NCBI GenBank assembly: GCA_003219115.1
Contig: QHPN01000110.1
Coordinates: 1 to 14,582, forward strand
DNA length: 14,582 bases
From: Verrucomicrobiota bacterium
Lineage (GTDB): Bacteria; Verrucomicrobiota; Verrucomicrobiia; Chthoniobacterales; UBA10450
Reading direction: 5' to 3'
Shown here in pieces: positions 6,424 through 14,071 of the stretch. A program made the position numbers and the translations under genes. Under the pieces are notes generated by a model, which was not told the DNA's origin, searched no databases, and saw only the letters and a list, made by a program, of their open reading frames with translations. The stretch's first letter is position 1. Each line of letters opens with the position of its first letter.

Positions 6424-6959
6424 TTTTCTTCCTGGTTTTGCTCGTGCTCGTGTTCGTCGCGCAAATCGCGGAATTTTTTATTCCGCCGCTCGATTGGATG
6501 TGGAACGCGCACGTTTACATCACCCCGGTGCTGGTTTTTTACGGGGCGATGGCGTTACCGCCGCCGCTCCTGCTGGTGCTGGTATTCTGGGCTGGCTTTT
6601 TGCTGGATGCGGTGACAGCACAGATCATCGGCAGCCATGTTGAAATTTCATTCGGCTCGTCAATACTGCTTTACGCCGTTCTGGCGGGAATCATGCATGG
6701 GTTGCGGCCGCTTTTTGCGCGTGGGCGTTGGGAAGTGCATTGCATCATGAGTGGCATTTGCACATCGGCGCTTTTGCTGGGTCAATACTTGATGCTCTCC
6801 TTTCGACGCGGCTCCATCTTCTTTTCCCGGGATGTCTGGTGGCAGATCGGCGGACCAGGTTTGCTGGCCATGATTATGGCGCCGCTTGTTTTTTGGGCTT
6901 TGCACTGGTTGGCACGAGCCACTGCCTACCCGTATCTTCCACGGCGAGGAATAGTATGA
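6420..6959 (+). CDS. mreD: Rod shape-determining protein MreD
   Basis: This 179-residue integral inner-membrane protein has about five hydrophobic segments. The first is at residues 1-22 (IFFLVLLVLVFVAQI). Others are near 30-50, 50-70 with PPPLLLVLVFWAGFLLDA, 100-125, and 140-165. MreD sequences are poorly conserved. The call rests on size, topology, the FWAGFLLDA stretch typical of the family, and its position exactly between mreC and PBP2. It overlaps mreC by ATGA upstream and mrdA by ATGA downstream (6956-6959). Confidence 0.88.
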   Translation: MIFFLVLLVLVFVAQIAEFFIPPLDWMWNAHVYITPVLVFYGAMALPPPLLLVLVFWAGFLLDAVTAQIIGSHVEISFGSSILLYAVLAGIMHGLRPLFARGRWEVHCIMSGICTSALLLGQYLMLSFRRGSIFFSRDVWWQIGGPGLLAMIMAPLVFWALHWLARATAYPYLPRRGIV

Positions 6960-9223
6960 ACCGCCCGCGAATAAGCCCGCTCCTGCGGTTGCAATTTGTA
7001 GGGTTCCTCATGCTAATCGGCTTGGGAGCACTGGCGGTGCGGCTTTGGTGGGTGCAGGTCGCGCGCGGAGCGGAATGGACCGCGCGCATTCGCGGTAGTT
7101 CTGAGGCGACGGTCCGCATTCCTTCCATTCGTGGCGAAGTCCGCGACCGCAATGGTGTATCGCTAGTGCAGAACCGGGCGAGTTACGAAGTGGATTTTTA
7201 TCTGCCGGAAATGGTTAAAGGATATCGGCAACGTTACGGGCAACCGCCCCTGACCGAGTACCGCGGAGTCGTCAGCGGGATGCCGAAAGACTTGAAGGAA
7301 CCCGATATCGTCAAAATTGTAAACGGTGAGATCGTTCCGCGACTCGACGATTTGGATCTGGCGCGCGATTACAATGCCAGCCAACTACAAAAACATTATC
7401 GGACCAATACCGAAGTCCCTTACACCTACATCAAGGATATTGATTTCTCGACAATGGCGAAGTTTTCCGAGCACGATGTCGGATTACCCGGGGTAGACAT
7501 CGCGATCAAACCGGTGCGCTCCTATGTATATGGGGCGCTGGCCGCTCACCTCCTCGGCTACGTTGGTCCGCCGGATGACATTAACAAGGAAGAAGCGAAA
7601 AAGTTCACGTTCTACCAGGGCGATGTCGAAGGGAAATCAAACGTCGAGAGATGGATGGATCAATACCTGCGCGGTAGACCGGGTGTACGTTATCTGCGGC
7701 GCAACGCCAAGGGGGTGATCGATGGCGTCCTACGTGAGGATCCGCCGCAGCAGGGCGCAAATGTTTATCTGACAATCGACACGCGAATTCAGGCGATTGC
7801 AGAAGAAGCCATGCGCGCCGTCAGCCGCGCAGGCGCCGTGGTTGTTGATCCAAATAACGGCAACGTGCTCGCGATGGTGTCGGTGCCATCATTTGATCCA
7901 AACACCTTCATTCCGAGCATTAAGAAGAAGGACTGGGAGGCATTGCGCAAAGATCCAGCGGTTCCACTGGTGAATCGTGCTATCAGTGGACTTCCGCCGG
8001 GATCGACTTTCAAGTTGATCACTTCGTTCGCCGGTCTGCGGCGCGGCCTAACGAATAACAAATACAACTGCGGTGGAGGTGTCAGCTACGGCGATCACTT
8101 TTTCCAGTGCTGGGTCGCCTCAAAACATTACACGCACGGTACCGTCGGTCTTTCCGACGCAATCAAAGTTTCCTGCGACTCGTTTTTTTATCAGTACGGA
8201 AACGCCGCCGGGATTCAATCGATTGATGTAGTCGGAAAAATGCTCGGCATCGGCCAAGAATCGGGTTTGCAATTGAGTGGCGAGCAGGCGGGAAACATGC
8301 CGGGGCCGGAGTGGATGCAGATTCACCATCCGCAGGAACGGTGGTCACAGGCGCAAACCGCCAATGTTTCCATCGGTCAGGGTTATACGCTGGTGTCGCC
8401 GCTGCAACTAGCGATGGCGTACGTGGCGGCGGCGAATGGCGGCACCTGTTATTACCCGCGTTTGATCGATAAGGTGCTAAATGAGGACGGCACCCCGGTT
8501 CTTGACGAGCAAGGCAAGCCTGTGAGTTTCCCGCCGCGGGTGCGGTCTGATCTTCGGCGCGAACTGATGCCTGAGCAGATGGAACTCGTGCGAAGAGGCT
8601 TATGGAAGGTCGTGAACGAATCGGGCGGTACCGGTGGGCGCGCGAAAATCAACGACGTGGAGGTGGCTGGCAAGACCGGAACCGCGCAGGCCACCGACCA
8701 TGGTCGGGAGGAAAACGTCGCGTGGTTCGTGAGTTTTGCGCCTTACGATAATCCGAAGTACGTCACTGCAGTGATGGTGCAGGGCGCATCCGGCCACGGC
8801 GGTGAGGTTGCTGCCCCGATCGCGACACGGATTTTGGAACGTATTTTAGCGATGGACGAAGGCAATTTCGACATGCAGGTCGCTTGGATGGCTCCCGCCC
8901 ATCATGAGAATCCTATGCAGCTGATCAAGTCGGTAACGTTTAAAGATTCGAATGTTGCTGGCGGCGATGATGAGGAAGAGGCGGCGGGCGCTTCTAGCGC
9001 AGACGTGCAGATGGCAAGCGACAACGCTTCGCCAGATGTCGAACAGGAAGCTGACGCCGAGGGGAAGGTAGCTGCGCGCCAGACGCGCGTGGCTCGCGCC
9101 CAACCCGTTGCCACACCGCAGCCGGAACGACGAGGATTCTTCCAGCGCCTTTTCGGCGGCCATCGCAACACGCCCGCGCCCGCCCCAACGCCAACACCGT
9201 CGCGCCGGACGCGCGGTTTTTGA
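6956..9223 (+). CDS. mrdA: Penicillin-binding protein 2 (elongation transpeptidase)
   Basis: This 755-residue class B PBP cross-links peptidoglycan during cell elongation. The ATG at 6956 overlaps the mreD stop and has GAGGA at 6946-6950. The frame is open further upstream inside mreD, but that extension has no family match. One membrane segment lies at about 12-30, then the PBP dimer domain, then the transpeptidase domain. Catalytic S350-T-F-K353 lies in PPGSTFKL. The second motif is S406-C-D408, the S-x-D form normal for PBP2, and K573-T-G575 is third. The catalytic domain ends near residue 633. The remaining ~120 residues are unusual: an acidic Ala/Asp/Glu block, then a basic Arg-rich part with RRGFFQRLFGG, then a Pro/Thr/Ala run. 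This tail should face the periplasm. Confidence 0.94.
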   Translation: MNRPRISPLLRLQFVGFLMLIGLGALAVRLWWVQVARGAEWTARIRGSSEATVRIPSIRGEVRDRNGVSLVQNRASYEVDFYLPEMVKGYRQRYGQPPLTEYRGVVSGMPKDLKEPDIVKIVNGEIVPRLDDLDLARDYNASQLQKHYRTNTEVPYTYIKDIDFSTMAKFSEHDVGLPGVDIAIKPVRSYVYGALAAHLLGYVGPPDDINKEEAKKFTFYQGDVEGKSNVERWMDQYLRGRPGVRYLRRNAKGVIDGVLREDPPQQGANVYLTIDTRIQAIAEEAMRAVSRAGAVVVDPNNGNVLAMVSVPSFDPNTFIPSIKKKDWEALRKDPAVPLVNRAISGLPPGSTFKLITSFAGLRRGLTNNKYNCGGGVSYGDHFFQCWVASKHYTHGTVGLSDAIKVSCDSFFYQYGNAAGIQSIDVVGKMLGIGQESGLQLSGEQAGNMPGPEWMQIHHPQERWSQAQTANVSIGQGYTLVSPLQLAMAYVAAANGGTCYYPRLIDKVLNEDGTPVLDEQGKPVSFPPRVRSDLRRELMPEQMELVRRGLWKVVNESGGTGGRAKINDVEVAGKTGTAQATDHGREENVAWFVSFAPYDNPKYVTAVMVQGASGHGGEVAAPIATRILERILAMDEGNFDMQVAWMAPAHHENPMQLIKSVTFKDSNVAGGDDEEEAAGASSADVQMASDNASPDVEQEADAEGKVAARQTRVARAQPVATPQPERRGFFQRLFGGHRNTPAPAPTPTPSRRTRGF

Positions 9224-9286
9224 TTATGCAACCTTTACTGGAACGAAGCGAACACTTCGCCTCATCCGTAATTCAACAGTTTATTT

Positions 9287-10858
9287 ATGATCGAAAAAGT
9301 TCGAAAACTTTTAGGAATCCCGCGCAAGACGGGCAACAAGCTGATTGTCAGCGTGGAGAAGCTGGAGCGCCGGGTGGCGCTGCTGGAGAACGGACGCCTC
9401 GAAGAATATAGCGTCGAGCGCGACACTTCTCGTAACATCGTTGGCTCTGTCTACAAAGGCAGAGTCAAAAACATCGAGATGGGATTGAAGGCGATGTTTG
9501 TCGATATCGGCTTCGAGAAAAATGCTTTCCTCCATTTTTGGGATGCAATTCCCGCCGCGCTCGATAGTGGAATTGAAGAGATTGATCGCCCGGGCAAGCG
9601 CGGTCAGCGCAAACGGATCACAGCCAAGGATATTCCGAACATTTATCCGGTTGGCTCCGACGTTATCGTTCAGGTAACAAAAGGGCCGATTGGAACAAAA
9701 GGCCCGCGCGTTACCACCAATCTGAGTTTTGCCGGCCGTTATCTTGTGCTCATGCCGTTTAGCGATCGCAGCGGCATCTCGCGCAAGATTGAAGATCCAA
9801 AGGAACGGGACCGCCTGCGAAAAATTCTGCGACAACTAGATATCCCGGACGGGATCGGCGTGATCATCCGCACCGTCGGCGAAGGCGCCCGTGCCCGCTA
9901 TTTTGTACGCGACTTGCGCTTTCTCCTCGACCAATGGGCCAAGGTGGAGCAGGAAATCAAAAATAACCCCGCGCCGCATCGCGTTTTCGAAGAGCCAGAC
10001 CTGATCGAACGCGCGGTGCGCGATTTTCTGACCGAGGAAATTGATGAAGTGTTGTGCGATGATCGCGTCGCGATCGATCGGATGGGTGAGCTGATTGGCG
10101 ATATTTCACGGCGCTCCCGCAACCGCCTTCACTTTTACGACGGCGCGTCTCCAATTTTCGAAACCTTCGGCGTGCAAAAACAAATCGACGACGCATTTCA
10201 CCGTCAAGTGTGGCTGAAATGCGGTGGCTACATTGTTATTGATGAAACAGAAGCGCTCGTTGCGATTGATGTGAACACCGGACGCAACAAAGGTGCGCGC
10301 GATGTCGAAAAGACAATCCTGCAAACCAATCTGGAGGCAGCCGATGAAATTTCGCGCCAGTTGCGGCTGCGGAATGTGGGCGGGCTCATCATCAGCGATT
10401 TCATCGATATGAAGAGCCGCAAAGACCAGCAGTTGGTTTATCAGCTGATGCGGGAACGGTTGAAGCGCGACAAAGCCAAGACGCATGTCCTGCCAATTTC
10501 GCCGCTCGGTTTAATGGAAATGACCCGACAGCGGGCGCAGGAAAGCCTGAGTGATTCGATCTATGAGAACTGCCCGTATTGTCAGGGGCGGGGCGTGGTC
10601 AAAACCTCAATGACCACGAGCGTCGAATTGCATCGTACTCTCAATACCGTAATGCGGAAATACCAGGACGAAGTTCACGAATTCCGGGTAATCCTGAACC
10701 CTGACGTGCTAAAACGATTGCGGGAGGAAGACGAAGAGCTTCTGATCGAATTGGAACGCCGGTATGCCAGCAAATTAATGTTTCGGGGCGACCCGAGTTT
10801 TCATCACGAGAAATTTGTCATTACCGACGCGAGCAAGGGCGCGGAACTGAAGTCATAA
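9287..10858 (+). CDS. rng: Ribonuclease E/G family endoribonuclease
   Basis: This 523-residue protein is close to RNase G in length (about 490) and lacks the long RNase E scaffold tail. RNase G cuts single-stranded RNA, matures the 16S rRNA 5' end and degrades some mRNAs. Residues 28-45 (RRVALLENGRLEEYSVER) are the classic N-terminus. An S1-like domain follows with GSVYKGRV...MFVDIG.EKNAFLH. The catalytic Mg-binding Asp residues are D328 in VAIDVNTG and D371 in IISDFIDM. The zinc link is C429-P-Y-C432 followed by QGRG. GLMEMTRQR is another family motif. Placement after mreBCD-mrdA parallels the known mre-cafA linkage in enterobacteria. There is no Shine-Dalgarno before the ATG. It could be co-transcribed with mrdA across a 63-base gap. 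Confidence 0.95.
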   Translation: MIEKVRKLLGIPRKTGNKLIVSVEKLERRVALLENGRLEEYSVERDTSRNIVGSVYKGRVKNIEMGLKAMFVDIGFEKNAFLHFWDAIPAALDSGIEEIDRPGKRGQRKRITAKDIPNIYPVGSDVIVQVTKGPIGTKGPRVTTNLSFAGRYLVLMPFSDRSGISRKIEDPKERDRLRKILRQLDIPDGIGVIIRTVGEGARARYFVRDLRFLLDQWAKVEQEIKNNPAPHRVFEEPDLIERAVRDFLTEEIDEVLCDDRVAIDRMGELIGDISRRSRNRLHFYDGASPIFETFGVQKQIDDAFHRQVWLKCGGYIVIDETEALVAIDVNTGRNKGARDVEKTILQTNLEAADEISRQLRLRNVGGLIISDFIDMKSRKDQQLVYQLMRERLKRDKAKTHVLPISPLGLMEMTRQRAQESLSDSIYENCPYCQGRGVVKTSMTTSVELHRTLNTVMRKYQDEVHEFRVILNPDVLKRLREEDEELLIELERRYASKLMFRGDPSFHHEKFVITDASKGAELKS

Positions 10859-10906
10859 TCGCGCCGTTTTGGCACAACCATTGCTCCACGTTCACGCGTT
10901 TCGTAA

Positions 10907-10962
10907 TTGACAAAAGCACGATATCGTTCCTCGGTATCGCGTAAAGGAGAACTAAAAAGGAG
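10907..10962 (+). promoter_or_regulatory. Candidate promoter -35 and ribosome-binding site of the first barrel gene
   Basis: TTGACA at 10907-10912 is a perfect -35 hexamer. No good -10 is found at the right distance; TCGGTA at 10931-10936 (18-base spacing) is poor, so the promoter may need an activator. Two Shine-Dalgarno-like sequences follow, AAGGAG at about 10944-10949 and at 10957-10962. The second lies 5 bases before the ATG at 10968. Confidence 0.4.
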
Positions 10963-10967
10963 AAATG

Positions 10968-11672
10968 ATGCGAAGGCTAACTACTACGATTTGCGCTCTG
11001 GCGACGATGATAACTGTCGCCTATGGCGGACCCACGACTTACTCCTCCGGCAAGGAGATGAAGCAGGTGACCCAGGTACCACCGTGCCCGGAATGGTATC
11101 GGGACACGGAATGGAACGTAAGCCTGTGGGGCACCTATATCTTCACCGGAAATAACTGGAACGAAGACCGCTACTTCGAGTCCGATCACGCCTGGGGTGG
11201 CGGTATCGATGTGAAATACTTCTTTCACCGCTACTTTGGTGTCGGCGTGGAAGGTTGGGCAACCGAATCAACCCGGCAACAGTTTGATGGATTCGACTTT
11301 AATGGCCAGCCGGTGTTCAGCGAGGACTCCCGTGCCATCGGTGCGGTCAAAGGAACTTTTACCCTGCGCTATCCAATTCATTGCAGTCGTCTGTCGCCCT
11401 ATATTTACGGCGGCGCCGGCGCAATTTTCGGAGGCGGTGAAAGAGATTCCTTCACCGAGCTGCTCGCGTCCTCGACGACCAAGGCTGTCAGCGTGGGTTG
11501 CCCTGCTACCCATAGTGGTAGCGTCACTAGGGTTTTTGGCCAGGTCGGTGCCGGTCTCGAGATTCGTCTAACACCCCACATCGGCTGGATGAACGATTTC
11601 AGCTGGAATGTGGTGGATGGTCCGGATAATAACTTTGGCATGGTCCGCAGCGGCGTCACTTTCGCGTTCTAG
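10968..11672 (+). CDS. Outer-membrane beta-barrel protein with GKEMKQV/CPEWY signature (paralogue 1)
   Basis: This 234-residue protein begins with a signal peptide (RRLTTTICALATMITVAYG). After the cleavage site comes GKEMKQV (28-34), then PPCPEWY with C40, then alternating aromatic/hydrophobic strands such as WNVSLWGTYIFTG and WGGGIDVKYFF. RYPIHCSRLSPYIYGG carries C139, and the ending GVTFAF has the C-terminal Phe of outer-membrane barrels. C40 and C139 are conserved in the paralogue downstream, so they may form a disulfide. By size this is an 8-strand OmpW/OmpA-like barrel, but I do not recognise a characterised family. The ATG at 10965 is an alternative start; 10968 gives better spacing to AAGGAG. 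Function unknown. Confidence 0.8.
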   Translation: MRRLTTTICALATMITVAYGGPTTYSSGKEMKQVTQVPPCPEWYRDTEWNVSLWGTYIFTGNNWNEDRYFESDHAWGGGIDVKYFFHRYFGVGVEGWATESTRQQFDGFDFNGQPVFSEDSRAIGAVKGTFTLRYPIHCSRLSPYIYGGAGAIFGGGERDSFTELLASSTTKAVSVGCPATHSGSVTRVFGQVGAGLEIRLTPHIGWMNDFSWNVVDGPDNNFGMVRSGVTFAF

Positions 11673-11691
11673 GCGGATTTAGTTTTTCCAG

Positions 11692-11731
11692 CGGCGGCAT
11701 TTCGGTTGACGCGATGCCGCCGTTTTGTTTT
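11692..11731 (+). terminator. Intrinsic terminator after the first barrel gene
   Basis: CGGCGGCAT at 11692-11700 pairs perfectly with ATGCCGCCG at 11714-11722 (9 bp, 13-base loop), immediately followed by TTTTGTTTT. It lies 20 bases after the stop of the first barrel gene, so the two paralogues are probably separate transcripts. Confidence 0.85.
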
Positions 11732-11784
11732 CAGGCACATGGGATCTTCTTTCTCGCTCGTTCTGGCACTGAACGAATTCGAGA

Positions 11785-11812
11785 TTGACGGATGTCGCGA
11801 TTTCTCTATAAA
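11785..11812 (+). promoter_or_regulatory. Strong candidate promoter immediately before the second barrel gene
   Basis: TTGACG (11785-11790) and TATAAA (11807-11812) are separated by 16 bases, a near-consensus housekeeping promoter. The expected start point, 7-9 bases after the -10, is 11819-11821, which is the ATG itself. No Shine-Dalgarno lies between the -10 and the ATG. Both facts fit a leaderless mRNA. Confidence 0.55.
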
Positions 11813-11820
11813 TCGCAGCT

Positions 11821-12555
11821 ATGAGGAACCTTAACCTACTCTTAGGTGTATTTTTTGGGATGGTGCTCGCTGCTTTCGCGGGCACAGAGAGCTATACCGG
11901 CAAGGAAATGAAACAAGTGCAGCCTGCCCCCTGCCCGGAATGGTACGGGGATACCGAATGGAACGTCAGCATTTGGGGTGCTTACGCTTTCACCGGAACC
12001 GAAAGTAACCGCTCCGGACGGGAACAAGCTGACGATGAAGCCATCTTCGGCACCTACGATCGTTTTCTCGGTGGCGATCATGCTTGGGGCGGGGGTCTCG
12101 ATGTAAAATATTTCTTCCGCCGGTATTTCGGGATCGGCTTCGAAGGTTTTGCGCTTGCAGGGCGCGGAAGCCATCTCTTCACGGATGATTTCGGCCCCAG
12201 TATTGCTAGCGAGGAACATTATGAGGGGGAGGACCACGCCGTTGGGGGCGCCTTAGCGACATTCACCTTCCGTTATCCCATTCATTGTTCGCGTTTCTCG
12301 CCCTACGTTTGGGGCGGTGTCGGTGGTATGTTTGGAGGCCATAATGACAAGCCGGGACGAATTAATGCCGAGGAAAGCGTGTTCGGCTTCACTACGGAAG
12401 AAGACGAGAGCAGATTTGTTGGTCAAATCGGCGGCGGTTTGGAGATTCGATTCACCCGACACGTTGGCTGGATGGGAGACTTCAGCTGGAATTTCCTCGA
12501 GGGTCCCCATAACAACTTCGGCATGACCCGGACGGGATTGACCTTCTCGTTTTAG
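11821..12555 (+). CDS. Outer-membrane beta-barrel protein with GKEMKQV/CPEWY signature (paralogue 2)
   Basis: This 244-residue protein is a clear paralogue of the protein encoded just upstream. A signal peptide (RNLNLLLGVFFGMVLAAFA) ends near residue 20. GKEMKQV (27-33) and PCPEWY with C38 follow. The barrel shares WNVSIWGAYAFTG, a DHAWGGGLDVKYFF block, RYPIHCSRFSPY with C156, and WMGDFSWN near the end. It finishes LTFSF, a C-terminal Phe typical of barrels. It differs by longer acidic loops between strands (for example EQADDEA and EEDESR), the likely surface-exposed parts. Tandem duplication with loop divergence fits paralogous porin-like or adhesin-like proteins, but no function can be assigned from sequence. 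It appears to have its own promoter and is cut off from its neighbour by a terminator. Confidence 0.8.
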   Translation: MRNLNLLLGVFFGMVLAAFAGTESYTGKEMKQVQPAPCPEWYGDTEWNVSIWGAYAFTGTESNRSGREQADDEAIFGTYDRFLGGDHAWGGGLDVKYFFRRYFGIGFEGFALAGRGSHLFTDDFGPSIASEEHYEGEDHAVGGALATFTFRYPIHCSRFSPYVWGGVGGMFGGHNDKPGRINAEESVFGFTTEEDESRFVGQIGGGLEIRFTRHVGWMGDFSWNFLEGPHNNFGMTRTGLTFSF

Positions 12556-12582
12556 ATCACGGACTAGTTGCATCATTCTAGC

Positions 12583-12682
12583 CGCCTCGCTGTGTCGAGG
12601 CGTCTTGGCGACACGGCGACAGAGCGCCGTGGCTACATTCAAATTAACACGCTGCGAACGCGGGCAGCGCTGCTGTGCTGCC
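12583..12682. repeat. Cluster of three small hairpins (REP-like) between barrel gene and thiH
   Basis: Two hairpins of identical geometry, 7-bp stem and 6-base loop, lie at 12583-12602 and 12612-12631, nine bases apart. A third, 6-bp stem with 8-base loop, lies at 12663-12682. None is followed by a T-run. The paired layout looks like a REP doublet, though it could help end transcription of the barrel gene. No riboswitch match was seen in the whole gap 12556-12725. Confidence 0.5.
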
Positions 12683-12725
12683 GGGGTTTCCTAAATTTGC
12701 GCGGGCAGCGTCGAGGTCGGAAAGT

Positions 12726-13868
12726 ATGATCGTGGAATTCGCAGGTATACTCGACAATCTGCCGTTGGAAGAAAGCGAGACGGTTCGGAAGGTCCGCGCG
12801 TTGATCGCGCCTAAAACTACTGCCGAGCTCGATCGCCTGGCTGTCCGTGCCCGTGCGCTGACGTTCCAGCATTTTGGAAGAACGATGCGGCTGTTCGCAC
12901 CGCTCTACCTTTCCAACGAATGCATTAATAGCTGCCGGTATTGCGGTTTTTCCCGCGAAAATCCGATTTTGCGGCTTACGCTTTCGGTTGACGAAGTCGT
13001 AAAAGAAGCCCGCCATCTCGCCGTCGCCGGTTTCCGGCAACTCCTTCTCGTCGCTGGAGAACATCCAAAATTCGTTAGTCGCGATTATCTGGCCGAATGT
13101 GTTCGTGCCCTGCGTGATGATTTTTCTTCCATCTCGATCGAGGTCGCTCCAATGGAAACGGAGGACTACGTTCCGATCGTTGAGGCAGGCGCGGAAGGTC
13201 TCGTTGTTTACCAGGAAACCTACAACCGCGCCATTTATGATCAGTTGCATCTGGCGGGACCAAAAAAGGATTTTGCGTGGCGTCTTGCCTGTCCGGAACG
13301 CGGCTACGACGCCGGGTTTCGTCGAATTGGAATTGGCGCGCTTTTGGGGCTAGCCCCGTGGCGCGAGGAGGCGATCGCGCTGGCAGCGCATCTAGAATAT
13401 TTGCTGAAGCGCTGCTGGAAATCTTCTCTCACTGTCAGCGTTCCGCGACTTCGTCCGGCGGCGGGAGAATTTCGTGCGCGTTTTCCGATAAGCGATCGCG
13501 ATCTCGTTCATCTGGTATGCGCGCTGCGAGTGGCTTTCCCGCAGGTCGGGATCGTTTTGAGCACGCGCGAGCCGGCAGCCTTACGCGATTTGCTCATACA
13601 AGTCGGGGTAACGATGATGAGCGCCGGCAGCCATACGGAACCTGGCGGTTACACCGGTCAAGGCAGGGAAAAGGTCCATCTCACCGTTCGCGGCAGGATC
13701 GTGCCGCCGGAAGTTGTTCCTCCAGCCAATGATCGAGACGATGACATCGCTACCGCCCAATTCGAGATTAGCGATTCGCGGTCGCCGCAGGAAATTGCGG
13801 CTGTCTTGCGTCGCAACGGGATCGAACCGGTGTGGAAGGATTGGGACGCCGCACTAATGGAACGATGA
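12726..13868 (+). CDS. thiH: 2-iminoacetate synthase ThiH (radical SAM)
   Basis: This 380-residue radical-SAM tyrosine lyase converts L-tyrosine to dehydroglycine (2-iminoacetate) and p-cresol for the thiamine thiazole ring. The [4Fe-4S] cluster ligands are C66, C70 and C73 in CINSCRYCGFS. Other family marks are PLYLSNEC just before the cluster, LLLVAGEHPKF, VYQETYNRAIYDQLH, GIGALLGL, VSVPRLRP, LSTREPAALRD and the ending EPVWKDWD. Length matches E. coli ThiH (377). The ATG at 12726 has GAGG nine bases upstream. A GTG at 12675 would add 17 residues with no family support. Its TGA overlaps the thiS ATG. The product feeds thiazole synthase ThiG, which is not in the window. Confidence 0.96.
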   Translation: MIVEFAGILDNLPLEESETVRKVRALIAPKTTAELDRLAVRARALTFQHFGRTMRLFAPLYLSNECINSCRYCGFSRENPILRLTLSVDEVVKEARHLAVAGFRQLLLVAGEHPKFVSRDYLAECVRALRDDFSSISIEVAPMETEDYVPIVEAGAEGLVVYQETYNRAIYDQLHLAGPKKDFAWRLACPERGYDAGFRRIGIGALLGLAPWREEAIALAAHLEYLLKRCWKSSLTVSVPRLRPAAGEFRARFPISDRDLVHLVCALRVAFPQVGIVLSTREPAALRDLLIQVGVTMMSAGSHTEPGGYTGQGREKVHLTVRGRIVPPEVVPPANDRDDDIATAQFEISDSRSPQEIAAVLRRNGIEPVWKDWDAALMER

Positions 13869-14065
13869 AAATCTTCCTGAACGGTGAACCGCGTTCCGTG
13901 TTAGAGCCGACAACCATCTCCGCGCTGGTGCGCGAGTTGAATCTGATCCCGGCGGCGTTGCTCATTGAACACAACGGATCGGCATTGCATCGCGAGGAGT
14001 GGAATTCCCGCGCGTTGCACGAAGGGGATAAGATCGAATTCATCCGCGTGGTTGCGGGCGGTTGA
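13865..14065 (+). CDS. thiS: Sulfur carrier protein ThiS
   Basis: This 66-residue ubiquitin-fold protein has a C-terminal Gly-Gly that is adenylated by ThiF and turned into a thiocarboxylate, the sulfur donor for ThiG. The sequence starts MKIFLNGEPR, carries the LVRELNL helix and GDKIEFIRVVAGG at the end, exactly the family form. The ATG overlaps the thiH stop (ATGA at 13865-13868), so the two are coupled. The order thiH-thiS, with no thiG next to either, is less usual than thiSGH. Confidence 0.95.
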   Translation: MKIFLNGEPRSVLEPTTISALVRELNLIPAALLIEHNGSALHREEWNSRALHEGDKIEFIRVVAGG

Positions 14066-14071
14066 ATTCAC

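Noticed and set aside
6728..6955. Longer PBP2 start inside mreD
   Set aside because: The added 76 residues lie in a different frame of mreD and have no family match. ATG 6956 has GAGGA and the ATGA overlap.
8171..8179. S-C-D instead of S-x-N in PBP2 as a missing catalytic residue
   Set aside because: S-x-D is the normal second motif in PBP2 of the elongation system.
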